From assembly GCA_902489255.1 (NCBI GenBank), contig CABTZF010000018.1, positions 1-35,740 of the forward strand: DNA of 35,740 bases, read 5' to 3'. Origin of the DNA: an uncultured Peptoniphilus sp. (GTDB lineage: Bacteria; Bacillota; Clostridia; Tissierellales; Peptoniphilaceae). Each line of letters starts with the position of its first letter. The first letter of the stretch is position 1. The position numbers and the translations under genes were made by a program. Below the pieces are notes generated by a model that saw only the letters and a program-made list of their open reading frames with translations, searched no databases and was not told the DNA's origin. Shown one piece after another: positions 5,610 to 14,428 of the stretch.

Positions 5610-6499
5610 CAAGTTTTAAATCGGGATATGTTTCCATTGTAGGTAGACCCAATGTCGGCAAATCAACTCTTTTAAATAGAATAATCGGGCAAAAAATTTC
5701 AGCTATTTCAAATAAAGCTCAAACAACCAGGGAAAAAATTTCCTTCATTTATACCGATGATGATGGGCAAATTATTTTTTTAGATACACCGGGGATACAA
5801 AGGCCTAAAAATAAATTAGGTGATTTTATGCTTGCTGAATCTTTGTCATCTCTTAAAGAGGCGGACCTTATAACTTTTATAGCCGATACATCAAAAAAAA
5901 TCGGCAAGGCTGATGCTTATATTATTGATCAGCTAAAAAAATTAAAGAGAAAAGATATCCTTCTCTTGATAAATAAGATAGACCTGGTAAAAAAAGAAGA
6001 TTTGTTTCCAATAATTGAGATGTATGATAAAATTGGAATTTTTTCTCACATAATTCCAATTTCTGCCATCAAAAGCGACGGAATAGATGAATATTTAAAG
6101 GTTCTTAAAGAAAATTTAAAAGAAGGACCCATGTTTTATCCACAAGACTTTGTTACAGATAAGAGTGAAAAGTTTTTGGCTGAAGAAATAATAAGGGAGA
6201 AGGGGCTTAGGTTTTTGCAGGAAGAAGTGCCCCACGGCTTGGCAGTTAAAATTGAGAAATTCAAGGAAAGACAAGACAAGGACATAATTGATATTGAAGC
6301 TACAATTTATGTTGAAAGGAATAGCCATAAGGCTATAATTATAGGAAAAGATGGGTCTATGCTAAAAAAAATCGGCACATCTGCAAGGCTTGACCTTGAA
6401 AAAATGTTGGAGTCCAAGGTTAATTTAAAACTTTGGGTGAAAGTTGAAAAAAATTGGCGAGATATAGATATGAAGGTTAGAGGTTTTGGATATAAATAA
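5606..6499 (+). CDS. era: GTPase Era
   Basis: Essential Ras-like GTPase that binds the 3' end of 16S rRNA and checkpoints 30S assembly. The 297 residues contain G1 GRPNVGKST near the N-terminus, switch motif G3 DTPG, G4 NKID, and a C-terminal KH domain with AIIIGKDGSMLKKIG. Length is standard. It overlaps cdd upstream and recO downstream. The link to ybeY in the same operon joins two 16S 3'-end maturation factors. The C-terminal motif WRDIDMKVRGFGYK shows the gene is complete. Confidence 0.97.
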   Translation: MTSFKSGYVSIVGRPNVGKSTLLNRIIGQKISAISNKAQTTREKISFIYTDDDGQIIFLDTPGIQRPKNKLGDFMLAESLSSLKEADLITFIADTSKKIGKADAYIIDQLKKLKRKDILLLINKIDLVKKEDLFPIIEMYDKIGIFSHIIPISAIKSDGIDEYLKVLKENLKEGPMFYPQDFVTDKSEKFLAEEIIREKGLRFLQEEVPHGLAVKIEKFKERQDKDIIDIEATIYVERNSHKAIIIGKDGSMLKKIGTSARLDLEKMLESKVNLKLWVKVEKNWRDIDMKVRGFGYK

Positions 6500-7178
6500 T
6501 GACTATGTCGACGGTATTGTAATTTATGAAAGTAGACACGGCGAAACTTCAAAGATTTTAAAAGTATTTACAAAAAAAATGGGAAAAATTTCTATTATGG
6601 CCAAGGGTGCCTTAATTCCATCTTCACCTATATTAAGTTTAAGTCAGACTTTTGTTGAAGCTGCATATCTTTTACGGAAGGGAAGAAATTTTTACTATAT
6701 AAAAAGTGGGTCCCTAATAAATTCTAACTATGAACTTAGGAAAAATTTTACCGGCATGGTTTATGCTTCATTGATTTTAGAAATTATTGAAAAGTCCACA
6801 ATGGAACACAACGGATTAGAAAATGTCTATGGAATTTTATCCAAAAGTTTAAAAATTTTACAAAGAACTGAAGATCCATTGGGAAAGGCCCTGGCATTTT
6901 TTTTAAAGTATGCAAGTTTTATGGGATACAGACCGTCTTTACAAATATATGATAATAATTTTTTCTCCTCGGATAAGGGAACGGTTTTTGTAAATACTAA
7001 TAGGAGTTATAGTATTTTAAAGGAAGATATTTACTACTTGAACAATTTATTATATACTTCTTTAGATAAGGACTTTAATTATAATGAAGATAGAAAAAAA
7101 TACTTACTTTTTATTCTCATTAAATATTTAAAATATAATTTGGAAATTGGTGAACTAAATTCACTTAAATTCTTATAA
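6486..7178 (+). CDS. recO: DNA repair protein RecO
   Basis: Recombination mediator that works with RecR to load RecA on SSB-coated DNA. The N-terminal OB fold is seen in GIVIYESRHGETSKILKVFT and KMGKISIMAKGA; the remainder is helical. The 230-residue length is slightly short for the family. It contains no cysteine at all, so the zinc finger found in many RecO proteins is missing. The start is TTG at 6486, overlapping the end of era by 14 nt; no in-frame ATG is available nearby. The position between era and glyQ is the usual Firmicute one. AGAGG just upstream serves as a modest ribosome site. Confidence 0.9.
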   Translation: MDINNDYVDGIVIYESRHGETSKILKVFTKKMGKISIMAKGALIPSSPILSLSQTFVEAAYLLRKGRNFYYIKSGSLINSNYELRKNFTGMVYASLILEIIEKSTMEHNGLENVYGILSKSLKILQRTEDPLGKALAFFLKYASFMGYRPSLQIYDNNFFSSDKGTVFVNTNRSYSILKEDIYYLNNLLYTSLDKDFNYNEDRKKYLLFILIKYLKYNLEIGELNSLKFL

Positions 7179-7190
7179 TAGGAGGAATAT

Positions 7191-8072
7191 ATGAATTTCC
7201 AGGAATTAATAATTAATTTACAAAGATATTGGAGCGATAAAGGTTGTATTATTATGCAACCCTACGATATCGAAAAAGGTGCAGGTACAATGAATCCGCA
7301 AACTTTTTTGCGGGCCTTGGGACCGGAAGAATGGAAAGTTTGTTATGTAGAACCTTCAAGAAGGCCGGCAGACGGTCGCTATGGCGAAAATCCTAACAGA
7401 CTTTACCAACATCATCAAATGCAAGTTATTTTAAAACCATCTCCTGACAATGTTCAAGAACTTTATTTAGATTCTTTAGTTGCCATAGGCATTGATCCCA
7501 AAAAACATGACATAAGATTTGTTGAAGATAATTGGGAATCACCGACTTTAGGAGCTTGGGGATTAGGTTGGGAAGTTTGGCTTGACGGCATGGAAATTAC
7601 TCAATTTACTTATTTTCAACAAGTTGGAGGAGTAAATCTTGATCTTGAAAGTGCAGAATTGACTTACGGTCTTGAAAGAATAGCCATGTATTTACAGGAT
7701 GTTGATTCAGTTTATGATATTAAATATAATGATAAAATCACTTATGGTGATGTGTTTAAGGTAGCTGAATATGAACATTCAAAATATGCTTTTGAACTGG
7801 CGGATGTAAAGATGCTTAGGAATTTATTTGATATTTATGAAAAAGAAGCCCAAAGAGTTATAGGTGAAAATATTATTCTTGATGCCTATGACTATACTTT
7901 AAAATGTTCTCACACTTTTAATCTTTTAGATGCCAGAGGGGCGATTTCCGTTTCTGAAAGGACAACTTTTATTGCAAGGGTGAGAAATTTAGCAAGGTTA
8001 GTTGCTGAAAGCTACTTAAAACAAAGAGAAGAATTAGGTTATCCACTTATGAAAGGAGCTTTAAATGAATAG
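7191..8072 (+). CDS. glyQ: Glycyl-tRNA synthetase alpha subunit
   Basis: Catalytic subunit of the bacterial alpha2-beta2 glycyl-tRNA synthetase, which attaches glycine to tRNA-Gly. The protein is 293 residues, as usual. Class II motifs are clear: the N-terminal YWSDKGCIIMQPYDIEKGAG, the RRPADGRYGENPNRLYQHHQ region and motif 3 around LTYGLERIAMYLQ. It starts with ATG after AGGAGG at 7181-7186 and overlaps glyS by 8 nt. Unlike thrS in this window, no T-box precedes it; it is read as part of the long operon. Confidence 0.97.
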   Translation: MNFQELIINLQRYWSDKGCIIMQPYDIEKGAGTMNPQTFLRALGPEEWKVCYVEPSRRPADGRYGENPNRLYQHHQMQVILKPSPDNVQELYLDSLVAIGIDPKKHDIRFVEDNWESPTLGAWGLGWEVWLDGMEITQFTYFQQVGGVNLDLESAELTYGLERIAMYLQDVDSVYDIKYNDKITYGDVFKVAEYEHSKYAFELADVKMLRNLFDIYEKEAQRVIGENIILDAYDYTLKCSHTFNLLDARGAISVSERTTFIARVRNLARLVAESYLKQREELGYPLMKGALNE

Positions 8073-10143
8073 ATATCTTTTGGAAATAGGTGTTGAAGAA
8101 CTACCTTCAAGATTTGTAAATCTTGCTATTGAACAAATTAGAGAAAAGACTGAACAAGCCTTAAATGAAAATGATATTAAATTTGGGAATTTGGAAATAT
8201 ATGCTACACCAAGAAGACTTGCCCTCTTTATTAATGACATCAGAGAAAGACAAGATAATATTTCTAAGGAAGTTAAGGGACCTGCAGTAAAGATCGCCTT
8301 TGATAAAGACGGAAACCCGACAAGGCCCTTGGAAGGTTTCATGAAAGCTCAAAATATTAATTTATCCAATATTGAAAAGAGGGATGTAAAAGGCAATGAA
8401 TATATCTTTGCAGTGATTGAAAAGAAGGGTGAGGATACAAGGGAAGTTTTAAAAACAATCATTCCCGATATGATTCGCCACATTAATTTGCCGCGTAACA
8501 TGAGATGGGGCGGAAAAAATTTAAGATTTCCAAGACCAATCAGATGGGTACTTTCTCTTTTTAATGATTCAGTTGTAGAATTTCCCTTTGAGGGAATTGA
8601 AGTTTCAAATATTAGCAAAGGTCACAGATTTTTGGGGTCTGATCATATTATTGTCGATAAGGTTGATAATTATATGAAATTGCTGGAAGATAATTATGTA
8701 ATTGTGGACCAAAATAGAAGAGAAGAGATTATTAATTTTGAATCTAAAAAAATAGCCAGATCTTTGGGTGGAGAGATTAAAGAAAATAAAGAACTTTTAG
8801 AAGAACTTGTGTATATAGTTGAATATCCGACACCCATAAAGGGAAAGATTAAGGATGAATTTTTAATTTTACCCAAGGAAGTTATAACTACTACTATGAT
8901 TGACCACTTACGCTATACACCAATTTATAATTCTAAGGGAGAACTTCTTCCATATTTTATTACTATAAGAAATGGAAATAAAGATTATGAAGATATTGTT
9001 ATTAATGGTAATGAAAAAGTTTTAGGGGCAAGACTTTCAGATGCAAAATTCTTCTATGAAGATGATATTTCTAAACCTTTAAAAGACTATGTTGATGCAC
9101 TTAAGGGTGTAAATTTTGCAGACAAACTGGGAAATATGTATGATAAACAGGTTCGTGACAAAAACATAGCTTTAAAGATAGGAAAAAGTTTGGAAGTTGC
9201 TGATGAAACCTTAAAAGCTCTTGAAAGAACCGCCATGCTTTCCAAAGCAGATTTGACCACTCATATGGTTACGGAATTTACCGAACTTCAAGGTGTTATG
9301 GGCTCAATATATGCAGGCCTTTCCGGAGAAAAAGATATAGTTAAAACGGCAATCTATGAACAATATTTACCAAGACATTCAGGCGATAGTCTGCCCAAGT
9401 CAACAGTAGGTTCAATATTTGCAATTGCTGATAAATTAGATACAATTGCCGGACTTTTTGCAGTTGACAAGATTCCTACCGGGTCCCAAGATCCCTTTGC
9501 TTTAAGAAGAAGTGCTATTGGTATTATAAACATTATTAGGGAAAACAACTGGAAGATAAGTCTTGAAGAAATATGCTCCCAAGCTTTATTTGAATATGTA
9601 AATAAGATGAACTTAATTTTTAATTACGATAAGGTAATGGAAAATATTAATGACTTTTTTAAACAAAGAGTTAGAATTATGCTTCAAGATGAAGGAATTA
9701 GGTATGATGTAATTGATGCCATTATTGAAAATGAAAATTCAATTTATGAAATCTTCAGAAAGGCATATAAGATTAACAGCTGGTTTAATGATGGAGATAG
9801 GTCAAAATTTGTAGATTCTTTTGTCAGAATAAATAACCTTACTTCTAAAGAAAAAGAATTTAAAAAATTTAAGAGTGAATTGCTAAAAGAAAAAGCGGAA
9901 AAAGACCTTTATGAAAAATATTTGTCTTTAAAAGATAAGTTGGATTCTCTATATAATGAATCAAAAATCTATGAGTACTTGGACTTCTACAGTCAAATAT
10001 CAAAAACAATTTATAACTTTTTTGAAAAAGTCATGGTTATGGATAAAGATGAAAACATAAGGGCTAATAGGATGGCACTTATAAATATGGTTGAAGAACC
10101 GGTTAAAAAAATTCTTGCAATAGAAAAAATTGTCCTTGATTAA
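8065..10143 (+). CDS. glyS: Glycyl-tRNA synthetase beta subunit
   Basis: The beta subunit binds tRNA-Gly and completes the tetrameric enzyme with the alpha subunit encoded just before it. The 692 residues match the family length. The signature N-terminus YLLEIGVEELPSRFV is present, followed by the RNMRWGGKNLRFPRPIRW region, an HD-like middle domain, and a C-terminal DALR-type anticodon-binding region ending near NRMALINMVEEPVKKI. The start ATG overlaps the glyQ end, giving coupled 1:1 synthesis. Nothing unusual is seen. Confidence 0.97.
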   Translation: MNRYLLEIGVEELPSRFVNLAIEQIREKTEQALNENDIKFGNLEIYATPRRLALFINDIRERQDNISKEVKGPAVKIAFDKDGNPTRPLEGFMKAQNINLSNIEKRDVKGNEYIFAVIEKKGEDTREVLKTIIPDMIRHINLPRNMRWGGKNLRFPRPIRWVLSLFNDSVVEFPFEGIEVSNISKGHRFLGSDHIIVDKVDNYMKLLEDNYVIVDQNRREEIINFESKKIARSLGGEIKENKELLEELVYIVEYPTPIKGKIKDEFLILPKEVITTTMIDHLRYTPIYNSKGELLPYFITIRNGNKDYEDIVINGNEKVLGARLSDAKFFYEDDISKPLKDYVDALKGVNFADKLGNMYDKQVRDKNIALKIGKSLEVADETLKALERTAMLSKADLTTHMVTEFTELQGVMGSIYAGLSGEKDIVKTAIYEQYLPRHSGDSLPKSTVGSIFAIADKLDTIAGLFAVDKIPTGSQDPFALRRSAIGIINIIRENNWKISLEEICSQALFEYVNKMNLIFNYDKVMENINDFFKQRVRIMLQDEGIRYDVIDAIIENENSIYEIFRKAYKINSWFNDGDRSKFVDSFVRINNLTSKEKEFKKFKSELLKEKAEKDLYEKYLSLKDKLDSLYNESKIYEYLDFYSQISKTIYNFFEKVMVMDKDENIRANRMALINMVEEPVKKILAIEKIVLD

Positions 10144-10155
10144 GGGTGTGATAAT

Positions 10156-10782
10156 TTGGATTTAAGTAATAGACAGCTGCAAATTGTAGAATTGGTTAAA
10201 GAAAAAGCTCCAATAACCGGAGATGAAATTGCAAATAAGCTGGGAGTTTCCCGAGCAACTATTAGACCTGATTTAGCAGTTTTAACAATGATAAATATAC
10301 TGGGAGCCAGACCTAATGTTGGTTATTTTTATACAGGCAAATCCAAATTATCGCTTGTAGTTGACCATATAAAAGATTTAAAAATAGAGGATTATATGTC
10401 CTTACCTTTTGTGATGGATGAAAAAGCATCTGTTTATGATGTGATTGTTGCATTGTTTTTGGAAGATGTATCATCAGTTTTTATTACAAATAACAGGAAT
10501 TTAACCGGTGTTGTTTCCAGAAAAGATTTAATAAGAACAACTATTGGTGGGATGGATATAAAAAATACACCTATAAGCCTTGTTATGACAAGAATGCCAA
10601 ATCTTATAACAATAGGGCCGGGTGAAACTGTGTTTGAAGGCGCAAGACTCATTGAAGAAAGAGGAGTGGATTCTCTGCCTGTTGTAGAAGAAGAAGATGG
10701 TATTTTAGTAGTTGTGGGAAGATTTACAAAAACTAATGTAAACAGAATTTTTGTAGAAATTTGCAAGGGCGAAATAATTTAA
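10156..10782 (+). CDS. ccpN: CcpN-like HTH-CBS transcriptional regulator
   Basis: A repressor-type protein of 208 residues. An N-terminal winged helix-turn-helix (about 1-60, GDEIANKLGVSRATIRPDLA) is followed by a tandem CBS pair (about 75-205) that should sense an adenine nucleotide or related ligand. In Bacillus subtilis CcpN represses gluconeogenic genes and is encoded directly before yqfL/ppsR, the same pair as here. The start is TTG at 10156 with AAGGGTG upstream; no in-frame ATG fits better. It follows glyS by 12 nt. In this organism the likely target is phosphoenolpyruvate/pyruvate metabolism, by analogy only. Confidence 0.88.
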   Translation: MDLSNRQLQIVELVKEKAPITGDEIANKLGVSRATIRPDLAVLTMINILGARPNVGYFYTGKSKLSLVVDHIKDLKIEDYMSLPFVMDEKASVYDVIVALFLEDVSSVFITNNRNLTGVVSRKDLIRTTIGGMDIKNTPISLVMTRMPNLITIGPGETVFEGARLIEERGVDSLPVVEEEDGILVVVGRFTKTNVNRIFVEICKGEII

Positions 10783-10791
10783 GGAGATAAC

Positions 10792-11625
10792 ATGACAGAT
10801 TTAGACAATACTTTAGTAATATATGTAATATCGGATTCAATAGGAGAAACGGGAGAACTTATAGCGACTGCCAGTGTAAGACAATTTGAATCTGAAAATT
10901 ATGAAATTAGAAGATATCCATATCACAATAGCATTGAGCAAATTAAACCTCTCTTAGAAGAAGCGGCAAAAATTAAAAATTCCATGGTAGTTTATACAAA
11001 TGTAGTTTTAGAAACTCGTAATTTTATTAAGGAAAAGGCAAAAGAATTAGGTTTATATACAGTTGATGTAATGGGAGAACCCATGGAACACATAGAAAAA
11101 ATTTTGGGGTATCCACCCTTAAGAGAACCCGGTCTAATTAGAAGGCTTGATCAAAATTATTTTAAAAAAGTTGAAGCAATAGAATTTGCGGTTAAATATG
11201 ATGACGGAAAGGATCCAAGAGGGGCAAGAAAGGCAGATATATGTTTGGTTGGAATTTCAAGGACTTCAAAGACTCCGCTTTCCATGTATTTGGCAAATAA
11301 ACTCTATAAGGTTGCTAATATTCCATTAGTACCTGAAGTTCCTGTACCCAAGGAAGTTTATGAAAAGGATGTAAATAGGGTTATAGGTCTTATAGCAAAT
11401 CCTGAAAAACTTATTACTATTAGAGAAGAAAGATTAAAAAGTTTAGGGTTATCAGGAGGGGCTAAGTATGCAAATTATGACAGAATTAAAGAAGAAATTG
11501 ATTATTCTAAGCAAGTAATGGAAGAACTTGGCTGTTATGTAATTGATGTTTCCAACAAGGCTATTGAAGAAACTGCTGAAATTATAATAGAAAGGCTTAA
11601 AAAATTGGAATTGAGGCAAGCATGA
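10792..11625 (+). CDS. ppsR: Pyruvate, phosphate dikinase regulatory protein
   Basis: DUF299-family bifunctional enzyme that phosphorylates and dephosphorylates (ADP-dependent kinase, Pi-dependent pyrophosphorylase) pyruvate phosphate dikinase or PEP synthase. The 277 residues include the N-terminal signature VISDSIGETGELIA and the P-loop-like GISRTSKTPLS, both diagnostic. It follows the CcpN-like gene by 9 nt with AAGGAG, so transcriptional and post-translational control of the PEP/pyruvate node are encoded together. It overlaps dgt in ATGA. Which dikinase is the substrate cannot be seen here. Confidence 0.93.
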   Translation: MTDLDNTLVIYVISDSIGETGELIATASVRQFESENYEIRRYPYHNSIEQIKPLLEEAAKIKNSMVVYTNVVLETRNFIKEKAKELGLYTVDVMGEPMEHIEKILGYPPLREPGLIRRLDQNYFKKVEAIEFAVKYDDGKDPRGARKADICLVGISRTSKTPLSMYLANKLYKVANIPLVPEVPVPKEVYEKDVNRVIGLIANPEKLITIREERLKSLGLSGGAKYANYDRIKEEIDYSKQVMEELGCYVIDVSNKAIEETAEIIIERLKKLELRQA

Positions 11626-12635
11626 ACACTCGAGAAAGCTATGAGGAACTTGAAAGTAAAATATTAAGACCCTTTGCATCTTTAGCAAAAAATACCAGAG
11701 GTAGGAAGGTATTTGAAGAAAAGTGCAATATTAGAACGGATTTTCAAAGGGACAGGGATAGAATTATTCATTCAAAATCCTTTAGAAGACTTAAACATAA
11801 GACTCAAGTCTTTATATCTCCCGAAGGCGACCATTATAGGACAAGATTAACTCATACCTTGGAAGTTGCTCAAATCGGAAGAACAATAGCAAGAGCCCTG
11901 GGTCTTAATGAAGATCTGGTTGAAGCTATAAGTTTGGGCCATGATTTGGGTCACACTCCTTTCGGGCATTCCGGTGAAGCTGTACTTAATTCTTTAAACC
12001 CAAAAGGATTTAAACATTATGAACAGTCTTTAAGAGTAGTGGATTTTTTAGAAACGTCAGAAAAGAGAGTGGGCTTAAATTTAACTTGGGAAGTGCGTGA
12101 CGGTATAGTTAATCACCAGGGGTCAAATGAAGCTTCAACACTTGAAGGCAAGATAATTAAATTTGCAGATAGGATAGCCTATATTAATCATGATATTGAC
12201 GATGCTATAAGGGCAGGCATAGTTTCTATAGAAGATTTGCCGGCTGATTTAATTGAAACTTTAGGGAATACACATTCAAAACGAATTAACACAATGATTT
12301 CATCAATTATAAAGAGATCATTTGGTAAGCCCCTTGTAGAAATGGAAGAAGATATTTATCAGGCGACAATGGATCTTAGAAAATTTATGTTTGACAGGGT
12401 CTACTTGGATAAGACCGTAAAGAGTGAAGAAGAAAAGATAAAAAGGCTTTTGACAGACCTATATAATTATTATTTTGATAATTTTAGGATTTTAAAAAAA
12501 ACTAATTTAGAAATATATAAGAACATTGATCATACTAAAGAAGATATAATTACTGATTATATAGCTGGGATGACTGATACTTTTGCAGTAAGAGAATGGA
12601 AAAATTTATTCCTTCCAAAGGGTTGGACATTATGA
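11622..12635 (+). CDS. dgt: Deoxyguanosinetriphosphate triphosphohydrolase-like protein
   Basis: HD-superfamily phosphohydrolase of the dGTPase type, which splits dNTPs to nucleoside and triphosphate and helps balance dNTP pools. The metal-binding HD core is visible as RTRLTHTLEVAQIGRTIA, then SLGHDLGHTPFGHSGE, and the later FADRIAYINHDIDDA. The 337-residue length fits the shorter Firmicute form. It overlaps ppsR and dnaG by 4 nt each. Placing a dNTPase just before primase is common in Clostridia. Substrate specificity beyond the family is unknown. Confidence 0.93.
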   Translation: MNTRESYEELESKILRPFASLAKNTRGRKVFEEKCNIRTDFQRDRDRIIHSKSFRRLKHKTQVFISPEGDHYRTRLTHTLEVAQIGRTIARALGLNEDLVEAISLGHDLGHTPFGHSGEAVLNSLNPKGFKHYEQSLRVVDFLETSEKRVGLNLTWEVRDGIVNHQGSNEASTLEGKIIKFADRIAYINHDIDDAIRAGIVSIEDLPADLIETLGNTHSKRINTMISSIIKRSFGKPLVEMEEDIYQATMDLRKFMFDRVYLDKTVKSEEEKIKRLLTDLYNYYFDNFRILKKTNLEIYKNIDHTKEDIITDYIAGMTDTFAVREWKNLFLPKGWTL

Positions 12636-14428
12636 GTTTTGTAGTTGATGATAACCTATTGGCAGAAATAAGAGATAGGGTAGATATCTATGAATTTATA
12701 TCCGGATATGTAAGTCTAAAAAAAAGTGGGGCAAACTATATGGGTCTTTGCCCCTTTCACAATGAAAAAACTCCTTCTTTCAGCGTTTCCCCCAATAAGG
12801 GTATATTTAAATGCTTCGGGTGTGGAGAAGGTGGAGATGTTATAACTTTTGCCATGAAAAGAGAAGGCTTAGGTTTTAGAGAAGCTGTCAAATTTTTGGC
12901 AGATCGTTATAATATTGAAATAAAAGAGTCAGATGATTTTCAAAACAATAAGGCAGAAAAGCAAAAAAAAGATAGGTTTTATAAAATAAATAAAGATGCG
13001 GCAAGATTTTTTTACAATAATTTAAAAAAGTCTAAAATGGGTATTAATTATTTAAAGCAAAGAGAAATTCCCCAAGCAGTTATTAATAAGTACGGTTTAG
13101 GGTTTGCTAATGACAGCTGGGACGATTTAAAAAATCATCTCTTATCTTTAGGTTATGAAGAAGAAGAATTATTAGAAATTAATTTATTATCAAAGTCTAA
13201 GGACAACACTTTTGATAGGTTCAGAAATAGGATAATGTTTCCTATTATTGACAACAAAGCTAATGTTATAGCTTTTGGCGGCAGAGTCCTCGGTGACGAG
13301 AAACCTAAGTATTTAAACTCTTCAGAAACTTTAATTTTTCATAAGGGTAATAATCTTTTTAACTTAAATATTATTTCAAAAGAAGCTTCGAGAGATAAAA
13401 TACTCTTGGTTGAAGGGTATATGGACGTTATTTCACTTTATAAAAGTGGCATAAATTATAGTGTAGCAAGTCTTGGTACTTCTCTTACCGAAAATCAGGC
13501 AGCTCTTATTAAAAGATATGCAAAAGAAGTTTATATTTGTTATGATGGAGATCAAGCAGGGATTAATGCAACAAGTCGTGCCATTGATATATTTTTGGCA
13601 CAAGGGGTAAGCCCGGGAATTGTATCTTTGCCGGAGGGATTGGACCCTGATGAATATGTTAAGAAATATGGTAAGTTGAGTTTTGAAGGACAAATTTCAA
13701 AAGCAAAGTCTTTTATGGAATTTAAAATTGATATATTAAGAGAAAAGTATGATCTGTCAAGTTCACAAGCTTTGAGTAAATTTACAATAGAGGCAGCAAA
13801 AATCTTTTCATCAATAAAAAACCCCATAGAAAAAGATGTCTATATTAAGAATTTTTGTCGTAAATATAATATAACCCCTCTTGCTGTAAATAATTATATT
13901 GCCTATCTTAACAAAAATACAAAATCTGTTAAGAAAGTAAAAAAAGTCACAAGACCTATTATTAAGTTAAAGAGTGCCGGGTCAATGGCTGAAATTGGGC
14001 TTATAGCCTATGCTCTAAATAGTGAAGATTTGTTTAGACAAATTAAATCCAAAATTGACATAACAATATTTTCGAATGTTGAGGCTAGGATAATATTTGA
14101 AGAATTGGAAAGCTACTATGCAAATAATTTTGATAGAGAAAGTTTTTTTAAGGATCTTATAAGCAAGCAACTTATTTCAAATAGCATAGAGAAAAGAATT
14201 TCGTCTGTTGTTGTCAATGAACAGGAAAGTTCAAAAGTAATTTCAGATTATCTACTTACTTTAAAAAAGGCTGATCTTTTGAGGGAAAAAGAAAATCTTT
14301 TGAATCAGTTGGAATCTTTGGTGGCATTGGGCTCTAAAGATAGGGAAACTTTAGAAAAGGTGTTTGAAAATTTGAAAAAAATAAATTTAGAAATTAATGA
14401 TATAAATGAGGGTGTAAAATATGAGTGA
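12632..14428 (+). CDS. dnaG: DNA primase
   Basis: Synthesises RNA primers for replication with DnaB helicase. The N-terminal zinc-binding domain has C40, H43, C61 and C64 (CPFHNEKTPSF and FKCFGCGEGG), followed by the catalytic TOPRIM domain (LLVEGYMDVISLYKSG, then YICYDGDQAG) and a C-terminal helicase-interaction region. I chose ATG at 12632 (MSFVVDDNLL), which overlaps the dgt stop as ATGA. An in-frame ATG at 12596 would add 12 residues lying within dgt and unlike other primases. That gives 598 residues, a normal length. The dnaG-rpoD pair is the classic macromolecular-synthesis operon. Confidence 0.96.
   Translation: MSFVVDDNLLAEIRDRVDIYEFISGYVSLKKSGANYMGLCPFHNEKTPSFSVSPNKGIFKCFGCGEGGDVITFAMKREGLGFREAVKFLADRYNIEIKESDDFQNNKAEKQKKDRFYKINKDAARFFYNNLKKSKMGINYLKQREIPQAVINKYGLGFANDSWDDLKNHLLSLGYEEEELLEINLLSKSKDNTFDRFRNRIMFPIIDNKANVIAFGGRVLGDEKPKYLNSSETLIFHKGNNLFNLNIISKEASRDKILLVEGYMDVISLYKSGINYSVASLGTSLTENQAALIKRYAKEVYICYDGDQAGINATSRAIDIFLAQGVSPGIVSLPEGLDPDEYVKKYGKLSFEGQISKAKSFMEFKIDILREKYDLSSSQALSKFTIEAAKIFSSIKNPIEKDVYIKNFCRKYNITPLAVNNYIAYLNKNTKSVKKVKKVTRPIIKLKSAGSMAEIGLIAYALNSEDLFRQIKSKIDITIFSNVEARIIFEELESYYANNFDRESFFKDLISKQLISNSIEKRISSVVVNEQESSKVISDYLLTLKKADLLREKENLLNQLESLVALGSKDRETLEKVFENLKKINLEINDINEGVKYE

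Noticed and set aside
12596..12631. Upstream ATG for dnaG
   Set aside because: It lies within dgt, and the added 12 residues do not resemble primase N-termini; the ATGA overlap at 12632 is the usual coupling.
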